Below are positions 31,687 to 39,870 of a stretch of 64,000 nucleotides of DNA, piece after piece (the first letter of the stretch is position 1; every line of letters starts with the position of its first letter). Source of the DNA: Lysinibacillus antri (GTDB lineage Bacteria; Bacillota; Bacilli; Bacillales_A; Planococcaceae). Below the pieces are notes generated by a model. The model saw nothing but the letters and a program-made list of their open reading frames with translations. It did not search any database and was not told where the DNA came from. The DNA lies in assembly GCF_003977595.1 (NCBI RefSeq), contig NZ_RYYR01000010.1, positions 98,487-162,486 of the forward strand. Reading direction: 5' to 3'. A program made the translations under genes and the position numbers.

Positions 31687-32847
31687 ATGAAAGCGAACCG
31701 AATTGAATCACTCGACTCCTTACGAGGGATCTCCGCATTAATTGTTGTCGTTTTTCACTGTTTAATTGCGTTTGTCGTCTTTGCTAATGCGATTAACTTT
31801 CAATTTGAAAATGAATTCATTAAATTTTTAACCTTATCTCCGCTGAAAGTTCTTTGGTCCGGTAATGAAGCGGTTTTATTATTCTTTGTTTTAAGTGGAT
31901 TTGTACTAACATTACCAATGCTGAATGGCAAACAGCAAAGATACACCGTTTATATTACAAAACGTTTTTTTAGAATTTACATACCGTATATCGTTATGAT
32001 GGCCGTATCGACAATTCTTGCTATCGTTTTTATGGAATATAAAGATAGCACGGGGTTAAGCGCCCATTACGAGGCTCGATGGAATCATGATGTAACAAAG
32101 TCTGCTGTTATTGCGTACATATTAATGATTAACTATGAACTTACGAACGTGAATGGGGTTGTGTGGTCTTTAATCCATGAAATGCGAATCTCGATCATTT
32201 TTCCATTTGTCGCGTACATCATTTATAAATTGAATTTCTTTAAATCATTTTTTGTCATCTTTATTGGATGGGCACTGTGTTATGTAGGTGTAAATTATAT
32301 TAACAACACAGTGGACTTTGGAAAATATGCCATCGTTACGGGGAACATTGGACAAACAGTTTGGTACAGTCTGTTCTTCTTTGCAGGTAGTTTTTTAGCG
32401 AAATACATCCAGCTGTTTTCATTTTTAAAGAAAACCCATCCATTCATAAAATTTATCGTTTTTGCCATCGCGATTTTACTGATCAATGCGAAATCAATGC
32501 TTTATATGATTGGGATTGCATCGTACAAAATGCCACAAATCATCGCGTTATTCGGCATTCTAATTTTATTTATTTTCGTCTTAAATTCGAAATTAGCTGA
32601 CGAATGGCTAACAAGAAGACCAATTCTTTGGCTAGGGAAAGTTTCATATAGCTTATATTTAGTGCATATTCCAGTCATCATGGTGACAACGATTGTACTA
32701 GGAAAAGTAATCCCAATGGTGTGGGCATTTGTTCTCGCCATCGGATTATCCATCCTCGCTGCGGGAATTGTATATCGATTAGTAGAGGTTCCATCGATTC
32801 ATCTAGGGAAAAAGGTGTCGATGATGTTTGTGAAGGGGCAGAAATAG
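31687..32847 (+). CDS. Acyltransferase 3 family membrane protein
   Basis: A 386-residue protein with 10-11 membrane helices and the Acyltransf_3 signature ESLDSLRGISALIVVVFHC, which includes the conserved Arg and His. It ends with a typical block, GKVSYSLYLVHIPVI. Such enzymes O-acetylate cell-surface glycans. Its position next to the wall-polymer operon (divergent, 378 bp away) suggests acetylation of the secondary wall polymer, but no sequence feature fixes the substrate. Confidence 0.85.
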   Translation: MKANRIESLDSLRGISALIVVVFHCLIAFVVFANAINFQFENEFIKFLTLSPLKVLWSGNEAVLLFFVLSGFVLTLPMLNGKQQRYTVYITKRFFRIYIPYIVMMAVSTILAIVFMEYKDSTGLSAHYEARWNHDVTKSAVIAYILMINYELTNVNGVVWSLIHEMRISIIFPFVAYIIYKLNFFKSFFVIFIGWALCYVGVNYINNTVDFGKYAIVTGNIGQTVWYSLFFFAGSFLAKYIQLFSFLKKTHPFIKFIVFAIAILLINAKSMLYMIGIASYKMPQIIALFGILILFIFVLNSKLADEWLTRRPILWLGKVSYSLYLVHIPVIMVTTIVLGKVIPMVWAFVLAIGLSILAAGIVYRLVEVPSIHLGKKVSMMFVKGQK

Positions 32848-32873
32848 TATTTAAGTAGGGAATGTTTATAAGG

Positions 32874-32910
32874 ACAAGTAGTAGGTGACGTGCCTGCTGC
32901 TTGTTTTTTT
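32874..32910 (+). terminator. Intrinsic terminator of the acyltransferase gene
   Basis: ACAAGTAGTAGG pairs with CCTGCTGCTTGT (two G-U) and is followed by seven T. Confidence 0.87.
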
Positions 32911-32924
32911 GACATTCCCAAAGA

Positions 32925-33163
32925 ATGGAGGGCGATTATATTTACACTAAGATTAATGGCAATATTACAATTACAGGTCATACGAGTAGTGCTAGAGATT
33001 TGACGATTCCATCTAGAGTGAAAAACATAGAATATGATGCGTTAAAACAAGAATTAGGCTTTTCTATTACTCTAGAAATTCTCTCTTCTTTTTCAACGCA
33101 TCAATCTCCGCCTCATTCTTCCCGCAATTTTACTTATTCACTTTACGTAAAATGTTTGTACAC
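32925..33163 (+). pseudogene. Fragment of a BspA-type leucine-rich-repeat protein
   Basis: The first ~35 codons read INGNITITGHTSSARDLTIP, like the strand-rich start of BspA-like surface repeats (usual form: tGytG...dLtIPs). The similarity ends near 33036 and the rest of the frame looks non-coding. On the opposite strand near 33067-33129 a 20-codon stretch (NEAEIDALKKKREFLE) before a stop resembles the tail of a coiled-coil protein. Both look like remains of decayed genes. Confidence 0.35.
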
Positions 33164-34144
33164 TTATACGATCGGTGCTGGTTTGCCAAATAAGTAACCT
33201 TGAAATAACTGATATCCTTCTTTTTTCAGCCATTCAAAATCTTCTCTTAATTCAACGCCTTCAGCTAGTGGTACGGATCCTACCGTTTTGGCTGAATTTA
33301 AGAACTTTTTAGCAGTTAATTGTTTCGATTGATCATTGGATACACCTTGTACATACTTCATATCAAGTTTCATATAATTTGGCGCTAATTCTTCAAGCAC
33401 TTCCTTGGTACTAAAACCTTCCCCCACATCATCTAATGCGTATTCAAATCCTTTTTCTTTATAATACATCAATATATTTTTCAAATGGTCCATATCCTCA
33501 ACTTCTTCTGTTTCCACAACTTCAAAAACAAATAATGAAGGATTAATTCCTAATTCTTGAGCTAATTGTACAGTCGATTTTAAACAATGTTGCGGTGAAT
33601 AAATAGCAGTAGGAATGAAATTTATAAATACTTTCTTTTGAAGTTTTGCTGCATTTCGCACAGCGGTCATTCTACAAACCTTATCCAATGCATACATACG
33701 ATTACGAATTTTGGCTGCTTGGAACACTTCAAAAGGAGCAAGATACCCTTCCTTGTCGTCACGTTTAAACCTTGACAACATTTCATAACCATAAACTTCT
33801 TCATTTCGATCGACTATTGGTTGAGCAAACGTTGTAACAAGCTGATTTGTAATAATTTGATCTACCCATTGCAATTCAAATATTGTCGTAATCTCTTTAA
33901 TTGGCCTCCAAACATTATCATCTAAGGCGAAATAAACTTCTGAATATTGCATATGATCAAAAATAAAATCAACTAGTCCAGGAACTGCCTCTTCTTTTAC
34001 AATTAGCACATTTCCTTGGTGTTTAATAAGTTGTTTTCTACCTGTAAGATAATGACGAATAAAAGATATAAAAATACTGTTTTTCTCTCCCATAAATTTA
34101 ATTTTATATGTTATGTCTCCGGGAAAACACGCTTTACAATTCAT
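33164..34144 (-). CDS. EAL-domain c-di-GMP phosphodiesterase
   Basis: A 326-residue cytoplasmic protein. Residues ~1-100 are an unassigned N-terminal region with a CxxC (NCKACF). Residues ~105-326 form the EAL domain. The EAL signature reads YEMLSR, and the other metal and catalytic positions are present: N in FINFIP, E in VVETEE, DD in LDDVGEG, K in MKLDMKY, E in LAEGVE and QGYLFGKP. It should hydrolyse c-di-GMP to pGpG. ATG 34144 follows AGGGGG. It is divergent from hemAT. A PilZ and a GGDEF protein lie within 8 kb. Confidence 0.88.
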   Translation of the reverse strand: MNCKACFPGDITYKIKFMGEKNSIFISFIRHYLTGRKQLIKHQGNVLIVKEEAVPGLVDFIFDHMQYSEVYFALDDNVWRPIKEITTIFELQWVDQIITNQLVTTFAQPIVDRNEEVYGYEMLSRFKRDDKEGYLAPFEVFQAAKIRNRMYALDKVCRMTAVRNAAKLQKKVFINFIPTAIYSPQHCLKSTVQLAQELGINPSLFVFEVVETEEVEDMDHLKNILMYYKEKGFEYALDDVGEGFSTKEVLEELAPNYMKLDMKYVQGVSNDQSKQLTAKKFLNSAKTVGSVPLAEGVELREDFEWLKKEGYQLFQGYLFGKPAPIV

Positions 34145-34233
34145 CAATACAATCCCCCTAATAATATTAAATACATTATAAACCCAATAAATCTATTTGT
34201 ACAATCTTTATAACTAATACATTATACAAACAT

Positions 34234-34262
34234 TTGACATTAATTATTCCATTTGTTATAAA
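34234..34262 (+). promoter_or_regulatory. Sigma-A promoter of hemAT
   Basis: Consensus -35 TTGACA (34234-34239), 17-bp spacer and -10 TATAAA (34257-34262). It lies about 45 bp before the gene's AGGAGG site. Confidence 0.78.
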
Positions 34263-34311
34263 TAAGAGGAAATTAAGTAAGGTATTAGCTTAGCTAGAGG
34301 AGGAAGTATGT

Positions 34312-35625
34312 ATGGGGTTGTTTTTTTCGACGAATAAAAAAATGCAAATTGAGGAACCAAATTGGGCATCTATTGATCATCAAGCTATATCGATATTAGA
34401 AACGAACAGTCACCTTGGATTACTTGAGCAACTGACATTAATTGAATTTACAGAGGATGACGTAAAATCATTAGTTACGCTTAAGCCTTATATTGAAGAG
34501 AATATTGGTGAAATAATTAATACCTTTTATAACGCGTTAAGCTCCATCCCTCATTTGAAAAAAATAATTGAAGATCATAGCACCGTTGATCGATTAAGAA
34601 AAACGCTTGAATCTCATATTATCGAAATGTTTTCCGGACAAATAGACGATGCATTTATCGAAAAAAGATTGCGAGTTGCTCGTGTGCATTTTAGAATTGG
34701 ACTCTTACCAAAATGGTATATAGGGGCATTTCAACGAATATTAGGAACCATCATTCACATCCTTAATCGGAGTAAGTGGTCAAAGGAAAATATCGAAAAA
34801 GCAATGCTACTCTGTTCAAAACTAATAAATTTTGAAACTCAACTTGTCTTAGAAGAATACGAAAAAGAAAATATTCGAATTAGGGATGCCCAGTATGAAC
34901 AAGTAAAAAATGAATTGAAAGATAACCTTTCTCTCCTCAGTCAAAATCTTGCGCAAGTATCAGAAGAAACAAACAGCTCTGTAAAAGAAGTAATTGACTA
35001 TTCATCAGAAATTGAAAAGAATACTCAAAAGAATATTATTCAAGCAAATAGTATCGAAGTGAAAGCAAATAGCGGGAATAATTTAGTGAAGCGGCTAGAA
35101 GATCAAATAGGTGTTGTATCGAAAAGAACGGATGAAATGGAACATCTTGTTTTTAAACTAAAAAATTCTTCGGAAAAAATTAATCAAATCATTTCCATGG
35201 TTAAACAAATTGCCGATCAAACGAATCTTCTCGCACTCAATGCAACGATCGAGGCAGCAAGAGCTGGGACTCATGGAAAAGGTTTTGCAGTAGTAGCTGA
35301 AGAAGTTCGAAAGCTAGCAAATCAATCAAAACAATCAGTTGAACAAATTACGGAATTAATTCAAGATTCAGCAACCCTAACAAGAAATGCAGTAGAGACA
35401 ACAAAGAACATTAAAGAGATTGTAACGGTTAGTTTAGAAAGTTCCTTTGAAATGAAACAAACATTTAATAATATCGTAGACTCTGTGCATGAAAATAAAA
35501 TTCAAATAGATTTAATTGGGAATAATATTAAAACACTTGTAGATGTGATTGAGGAGATTAATTCATACACTTCAAAAATAGCAACCCAATCACTCCAATT
35601 ATATGATACAACCGTTCACCTATAG
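34312..35625 (+). CDS. hemAT: Heme-based aerotaxis transducer HemAT
   Basis: A soluble oxygen-sensing chemoreceptor of 437 residues. The N-terminal globin-coupled sensor (~residues 30-180) has the proximal heme ligand His126 in [10 protein letters not shown] (His123 in B. subtilis). No membrane helix is present. The C-terminal signalling domain has the highly conserved hairpin tip ([20 protein letters not shown]). It should bias swimming through CheA/CheW in response to oxygen. It has its own promoter and terminator and is divergent from the EAL gene. Confidence 0.94.
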   Translation: MGLFFSTNKKMQIEEPNWASIDHQAISILETNSHLGLLEQLTLIEFTEDDVKSLVTLKPYIEENIGEIINTFYNALSSIPHLKKIIEDHSTVDRLRKTLESHIIEMFSGQIDDAFIEKRLRVARVHFRIGLLPKWYIGAFQRILGTIIHILNRSKWSKENIEKAMLLCSKLINFETQLVLEEYEKENIRIRDAQYEQVKNELKDNLSLLSQNLAQVSEETNSSVKEVIDYSSEIEKNTQKNIIQANSIEVKANSGNNLVKRLEDQIGVVSKRTDEMEHLVFKLKNSSEKINQIISMVKQIADQTNLLALNATIEAARAGTHGKGFAVVAEEVRKLANQSKQSVEQITELIQDSATLTRNAVETTKNIKEIVTVSLESSFEMKQTFNNIVDSVHENKIQIDLIGNNIKTLVDVIEEINSYTSKIATQSLQLYDTTVHL

Positions 35626-35634
35626 CTTGATTTG

Positions 35635-35675
35635 AAGACCTTGCCATCCCTAATGAGGAGTGTGAAGGTCTTTTT
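35635..35675 (+). terminator. Intrinsic terminator of hemAT
   Basis: AAGACCTT (35635-35642) pairs with AAGGTCTT (35665-35672), followed by a T-run. The loop is long. Confidence 0.75.
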
Positions 35676-36078
35676 GCATAGACTTACTCTTTCTTATGAG
35701 GGAGGCTATATTGATCCTATATCTACTTATATCTTCATTAAAAGGAAAAAATACCTATATATTTCTATAAAAATATTGATTAATATTTTTATTATAAAAC
35801 TTATTAACTAATGATTATTTGGTGTTTAAAATGTGTAGAAAATTATAAGGAAAATATACCTAGTGAAAACACCTTTTATGTGATCTGAAATAAAATTTTT
35901 AGCACTAAAAGACTGCTATCAACTAGATTTACATTGAAGATAACGATGGAAATAAGGAAAGTTAAAAGAGATGTAGTATATAGCAGCTTTAAGAGGGTAG
36001 TAAATAATTCAGATAACTTTTGAAGTTTATAGAGAATTTTCTATTAACCTTGATTGTTTTCTCAAGGAGATGGTGGAG
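35676..36078 (+). other. Very AT-rich gap after hemAT
   Basis: About 400 bp with no gene, repeat or clear promoter that I can support. Base composition is more A/T-rich than in its neighbours, which suits decayed sequence. Confidence 0.4.
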
Positions 36079-36291
36079 ATGGAAATAAGTAACATTAGCT
36101 CAAAAAAATTAATGGATCATTCTTATGAAGATTGCACTAATGGATTAAATCTGGAAATAAGTATATCGAATGTAGAAAATCAAATAAAAGATTTTATTAA
36201 ACAGAAAATAGATAGTATTGGGTCGGAAGAGTTGATTTTATTTAAAGAAATTTTAGAGCTATTAACTGAAATGAAAATAAAGGTTAAATAG
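36079..36291 (+). CDS. Hypothetical small acidic protein
   Basis: Not recognised. The 70-residue protein has no membrane segment or Cys-pair. The second half (VENQIKDFIKQKIDSIGSEE onward) looks like amphipathic helices. ATG 36079 has AAGGAG nine bases upstream; the in-frame ATG at 36070 overlaps that site. It lies 74 bp before a PilZ gene and may be co-transcribed with it. Confidence 0.5.
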   Translation: MEISNISSKKLMDHSYEDCTNGLNLEISISNVENQIKDFIKQKIDSIGSEELILFKEILELLTEMKIKVK

Positions 36292-36365
36292 GTTTTGGGA
36301 TGAGGTTTATCTTTCGAAGCCCTTAGAGTCCTTATCAGTTGAAGTATAAAGGAGTAACTAGTTAT

Positions 36366-36752
36366 ATGAAGGATCAGAAACGAGTAAATTTCAAACGTAA
36401 CGAAGGTTTCCGCTTAATCTTTAATCAGCCTATTCCAGCGACATTTATTATTTTAAAAATTAGTGGGAAAGACGTGAAGAGTAAGAAGGGCGAGATTCAA
36501 ATTTTAGACATGAGTTTAAAAGGAGCAAAAATTCAAACGAAATTTAAATTGCCTATACCGAATACGAGAATAGAGATGGAATTTGTAATTTGTGATAAAC
36601 CAATGCATCTTGTTGGGGAATTGGTCTGGGAAAAGCAAAGTAATCAGGAGTTTGTTTATGGGATGATTTTTGATTCCGCAATGCTTTTACAACAGCAATT
36701 GCTACAAGAGTTAAAAAAGTATGCAATAAAAAATAAGCCAGAGAAAAAATAA
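36366..36752 (+). CDS. PilZ-domain c-di-GMP receptor-like protein
   Basis: A 128-residue single-domain PilZ protein. The N-terminal arginine motif is FKRNEGFR and the second motif is ILDMSLKGAKI (DxSxxG), which together bind c-di-GMP. The middle is beta-rich, and the C-terminus is a helix rich in Gln/Leu. ATG 36366 is taken because AAAGGAG lies 11 bases upstream, between it and the TTG at 36339. It is a plausible effector for c-di-GMP made by the cyclase at 40938 and degraded by the EAL protein at 33164. Confidence 0.83.
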   Translation: MKDQKRVNFKRNEGFRLIFNQPIPATFIILKISGKDVKSKKGEIQILDMSLKGAKIQTKFKLPIPNTRIEMEFVICDKPMHLVGELVWEKQSNQEFVYGMIFDSAMLLQQQLLQELKKYAIKNKPEKK

Positions 36753-36901
36753 ATGGAAGGTGCTAATGGAATAGGATAACTTAAAAATAGATGTATTTGA
36801 GATGAATTTTAATAGATAGGTAAGAAAAGGTTTGGTATGCTCTAACTGTAGATAAATAGATAAGCGGACTATTCAAAAACTCTAGTAGGAGGAGACCGAC
36901 A

Positions 36902-37102
36902 ATGGAATTACATCAACTAGTCAAATCTATAAGAGCTGAAATGCTTTTAGCTGAGGAAAAGGTTAGGGAAAACCCGTATTGGGAAGGAAGGTACTCCTTA
37001 GCGAAACAACTTTTAAGAGAAGTGGAACCATATAAAAAACACAGTGATCAATTTTGTATGCATTGTACAGATAAGCAGAAAGATTGCAGTGACTGTTTTT
37101 AG
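36902..37102 (+). CDS. Small Cys-motif protein
   Basis: Not recognised. The 66-residue protein has a helical, charged N-terminal half and a C-terminal cysteine cluster: CMHC followed by CSDC with an extra Cys between, suggesting a small metal site. AGGAGG precedes the ATG at good spacing, so it is probably real. It stands alone before a repeat-rich region. Confidence 0.55.
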   Translation: MELHQLVKSIRAEMLLAEEKVRENPYWEGRYSLAKQLLREVEPYKKHSDQFCMHCTDKQKDCSDCF

Positions 37103-37128
37103 AGAGGGGCTATCCTGAAAGTAAAAAA

Positions 37129-37390
37129 AGGCTGGGACAAAACAAAAAATCACCATTTTTCTTTTATGGAAAATGGTGGTTTTTGATAAAGAGAAAATTG
37201 ATTTCCGTTACGGGGACGCTTTCCGCGGGCGTGGCTTGAGCCTCCTCGTCGCTTTGCTCCTGCGGGGTCTCAAGGCTCACGCTATTCCCGCAGGAGTCGC
37301 CCCTTCACTCCAATCCATTTTTAAAACTATCCAAATTTTAATAATCGTAAAATCGAATTCATTAAAAAAATCTACTTATGTCCCAACCTC
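37129..37390. mobile_element. MITE-like element with terminal inverted repeats
   Basis: The ends GGCTGGGACA (37129-37138) and TGTCCCAACC (near 37379) are inverted with one mismatch. Inside are a strong hairpin (AAATCACCATTTT...AAAATGGTGGTTTTT, ~37146-37187) and a GC-rich core. That core contains the perfect inverted pair CTCCTGCGGG/CCCGCAGGAG. It encodes nothing. Similar intergenic elements occur in many bacilli. A shortened relative of the core (GATTTCCGCTACGGTGGACG) recurs just downstream near 37411. Confidence 0.65.
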
Positions 37391-37826
37391 ATTTTTGCTT
37401 TTGGAGTCTGTTGATTTCCGCTACGGTGGACGCTTTGGTGTGGGCACCTTCGCTTCAATCAACAAGCTACTTAGAACAATAGGATATAAGAATACACTAG
37501 TAGTATAACCTAAATGGAGAAAACGCGGCCTACCACTGTAAGCCGCGAACTAAATCAAGAAATATTAGCTGGCATTTTAATATGTGAGCGGACCTTACAC
37601 AAAGCACTAAGACAAGTCGTAAAGACACGTGCAACGTGGCTTTGCGGCTTGTGTGCTTAGTCCGCTCACTACGCCAACCTTTTTCGAAACCCTGTTAGTA
37701 TATAGTAATCGAGCGAATTTTTATCATTTCTAAAGCTACTATTACAATTTATAAGCACTTATTAGACAGCCTCTTGTATGTTTATATTATTCTAAAAGCA
37801 AATTGATAGTTCATTAGTAGTTTTGA
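37391..37826. repeat. Second part of the repeat-rich gap, with a long structured hairpin
   Basis: No gene is seen. CGCGGC/GCCGCG form a stem at 37524-37547. At 37585-37670 a perfect 10-bp pair (GTGAGCGGAC/GTCCGCTCAC) encloses a second long pairing. The inner stem reads ACAAGTCGTAAAGACACGT against ACGTGGCTTTGCGGCTTGT, mostly paired with a few mismatches, around the 3-base loop GCA. The ~86-bp structure could be a decayed mobile element or a structured RNA. Confidence 0.6.
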
Positions 37827-38546
37827 TTAGGATAGGTGACTATATTCTCCTGCAATTTGTGGACTTTTCTTATCTTTTTCGATTTCTGTAAGGACGCCAT
37901 CTGTCATTTTGTATACTTTGTCACAATAGTCGACAAGTCGAATATCGTGCGTTACGACAATGGTTGTTGTTTTTTTCTGCGTTGTTACTTCTTTCAATAG
38001 CTCCATCACTTCATAGGCACGTTCAGAGTCAAGAGAAGCTGTAGGTTCATCTGCTAAAATAATGGAAGGATTACTATATAAAGCTTTCGCAATCGCTACA
38101 CGCTGCCGTTGCCCCCCGGATAAGTCAGAAGGATATTTCATGAGTAAATCAGCAATGCCCAAGTCCTCATAAAGTTGATCGCGTTCCTTTTTCGACATAT
38201 TCCCTTTTTTTACTTTATCTAATAGGTTCAATTGATTCGCTACAGAAAGAAAGGGCACTAAGTTCGACGCCTGTAACACAAATCCAATTTCCTTGAGTCG
38301 GATTTGGGAACGTTCTTTTTCATTTAAAGCAGTGAGATTTTGACCATTGATAACGACCTTACCTGAAGTTGGTGATAATAACCCACCCACAATTGTGAGG
38401 AAGGTACTTTTACCAGAACCTGATGGACCAATAATGGCAATTAACTCCCCCTGGTTGGCGAGGAAATTTGTTTCCTTTAAGGCATGTACGGTCTTATTGC
38501 CACTACCAAAACTCATTTTTACTTGATGTAATTCTAATACGGTCAT
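37827..38546 (-). CDS. ABC transporter ATP-binding protein (HrtA/MacB type)
   Basis: A 239-residue ABC ATPase. Walker A is IGPSGSGKST, the Q-loop is in VLQASNL, the signature is LSGGQRQRVAIA and Walker B is IILADEPTASLD. The His-switch is in VVTHD. It pairs with the FtsX-like permease encoded just upstream on the same strand; AGGAGG of this gene lies inside the permease stop region. The MacB/LolD-like class drives mechanotransmission export and not bulk transport. Heme, peptide or lipid-like toxic substrates are all possible. Confidence 0.9.
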   Translation of the reverse strand: MTVLELHQVKMSFGSGNKTVHALKETNFLANQGELIAIIGPSGSGKSTFLTIVGGLLSPTSGKVVINGQNLTALNEKERSQIRLKEIGFVLQASNLVPFLSVANQLNLLDKVKKGNMSKKERDQLYEDLGIADLLMKYPSDLSGGQRQRVAIAKALYSNPSIILADEPTASLDSERAYEVMELLKEVTTQKKTTTIVVTHDIRLVDYCDKVYKMTDGVLTEIEKDKKSPQIAGEYSHLS

Positions 38547-38549
38547 GAT

Positions 38550-39617
38550 TTATCCTCCTATCGCTTTCAATGGATCAATTCGTACAATGGTTAAAACGGA
38601 GAAAACAGCACCAGCAGTGGCAACAACCATTAGGATGAGCCCATAGATTATCATTAAGGTCAAATCAAACGAGACAGGAACGGCTGCTGGTAAAAAAGTA
38701 CCTGAAATGAGTGTGATGATAAATCCTACCGCCGTCCCAATGAACGCTAAGATTAAAGTTTGTGCCACTACAGACCAAGATAAATAGGAACTAGAAATCC
38801 CCTGTGCCTTCATGACACCGAACATACTAATTTTTTGTACCGTCAATACATACAAAAATATCGCTAGAATAATAGAGGAAATGCCAAACAGGAAGTAAAT
38901 CATGAAATTTAAAGTAAGTTTCTGTTCCGTATAGCCAGGTAAATTCTCAATAAATGATTCAATTTCAATGGTCTCCAGTTCATCATTTAGGGAAAGGTTT
39001 AAAATCGAATCATCCTGAATAACAATTCCATTGATTTGATCTTTATTTTGATCGGCCATCTCACCAAATTTAACTTGGTGGTAGGTTGAAAGGTTTGCAT
39101 AAAGAACAGGTGCGGCATTAAAACGAGCATCATCTGTAAATCCAACAATTGTTAAAGTTTGGTCACTAGAGGATAAAGACAATTGATCACCTAGATTAAA
39201 TCCTTCATCTTTCAGTGAATCATTCGCAATCACCTCATTCGCGTTTTCAAAAGCCCTTCCTTCGATCACATTGGGCATTAAAAATTCTTCTTTATTGATC
39301 CCAAAGAGAGCTATATTTTGCTTTTTGTCTTTGTTACTAGCAATTGCGTTTAGCTGCCCAATAACAGCTGTTTTTTCTGCATTAATCTCTTTAAGTAAAT
39401 CAACTGACATGAATGATTGATATAAGCTTTTATCCGAATCATCGGTAAGGATGATGGCGGATGCTTCCCATTTATCGACCGCCTCTCTATTTAGACTAGC
39501 TAGACCAGTTGCAAGTCCGGAGAGAAAAAATACAAGATAAGAAACAAGCATTAAAATTCCAGTAATTAAGATAAAGCGTAGTTTATTTCTTTTAATTTCC
39601 TGCCAAGCTAAGAACAC
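38550..39617 (-). CDS. FtsX-like ABC permease (HrtB/DevC type)
   Basis: A 355-residue permease. One membrane helix follows the conserved FLAWQEIKRNKLRFILI, then a ~200-residue extracellular domain and three C-terminal helices. This is the MacB/HrtB layout, and length and N-terminus are close to HrtB heme exporters. GTG 39617 is chosen because AAAGGAAG lies seven bases upstream; the longer 39656 frame has none. A good promoter lies at 39665-39694. It is divergent from the MerR/B12-type regulator at 39871, a common arrangement for a dedicated regulator. Confidence 0.85.
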   Translation of the reverse strand: MFLAWQEIKRNKLRFILITGILMLVSYLVFFLSGLATGLASLNREAVDKWEASAIILTDDSDKSLYQSFMSVDLLKEINAEKTAVIGQLNAIASNKDKKQNIALFGINKEEFLMPNVIEGRAFENANEVIANDSLKDEGFNLGDQLSLSSSDQTLTIVGFTDDARFNAAPVLYANLSTYHQVKFGEMADQNKDQINGIVIQDDSILNLSLNDELETIEIESFIENLPGYTEQKLTLNFMIYFLFGISSIILAIFLYVLTVQKISMFGVMKAQGISSSYLSWSVVAQTLILAFIGTAVGFIITLISGTFLPAAVPVSFDLTLMIIYGLILMVVATAGAVFSVLTIVRIDPLKAIGG

Positions 39618-39664
39618 GATGCCACTTCCTTTATTTTTATAGTTCTGTAATTTCAATTAAATAT

Positions 39665-39694
39665 ATTATGACTGCAGACAACCCTTACTGTCAA
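39665..39694 (-). promoter_or_regulatory. Sigma-A promoter of the ABC exporter
   Basis: On the minus strand: TTGACA (39694-39689), 18-bp spacer and CATAAT (39670-39665). A TTGTACAA palindrome (39699-39706) lies immediately upstream of the -35. Confidence 0.72.
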
Positions 39695-39697
39695 ATG

Positions 39698-39822
39698 TTT
39701 GTACAACTAAATTGGATAGACTTTATACAGTCGAATCTGTTAAAATAATAATCAATCCTATACTCAAGTTGTATAAAGTTTGTATTGATAACGTTTTACA
39801 AAACGCGCGTATTCGTTATACT
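39698..39822 (+). promoter_or_regulatory. Operator-like repeats and promoter of the MerR/B12 gene
   Basis: TTTGTACAA lies at 39698-39706. ACTTTATACA (39720-39729) is a perfect inverted match to TGTATAAAGT (39770-39779). Further TTTGTAT and TTTTACA copies follow at 39779 and 39794. A promoter overlaps the last copy: TTTACA (39795-39800), 16-bp spacer, TATACT (39817-39822). Repeated TNTACA-like sites are typical of CarA/CarH-type MerR operators, so autoregulation and control of the divergent exporter are likely. Confidence 0.55.
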
Positions 39823-39870
39823 AAAGTATGCCTACAAGGATTTGGACAAGTAATTAAGGGGATGAATTGT

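Noticed and set aside
39786..39801. Catabolite-response (cre)-like sequence TTGATAACGTTTTACA
   Set aside because: Two or more consensus positions are wrong in every alignment. It is better explained as part of the MerR-type operator/promoter region.
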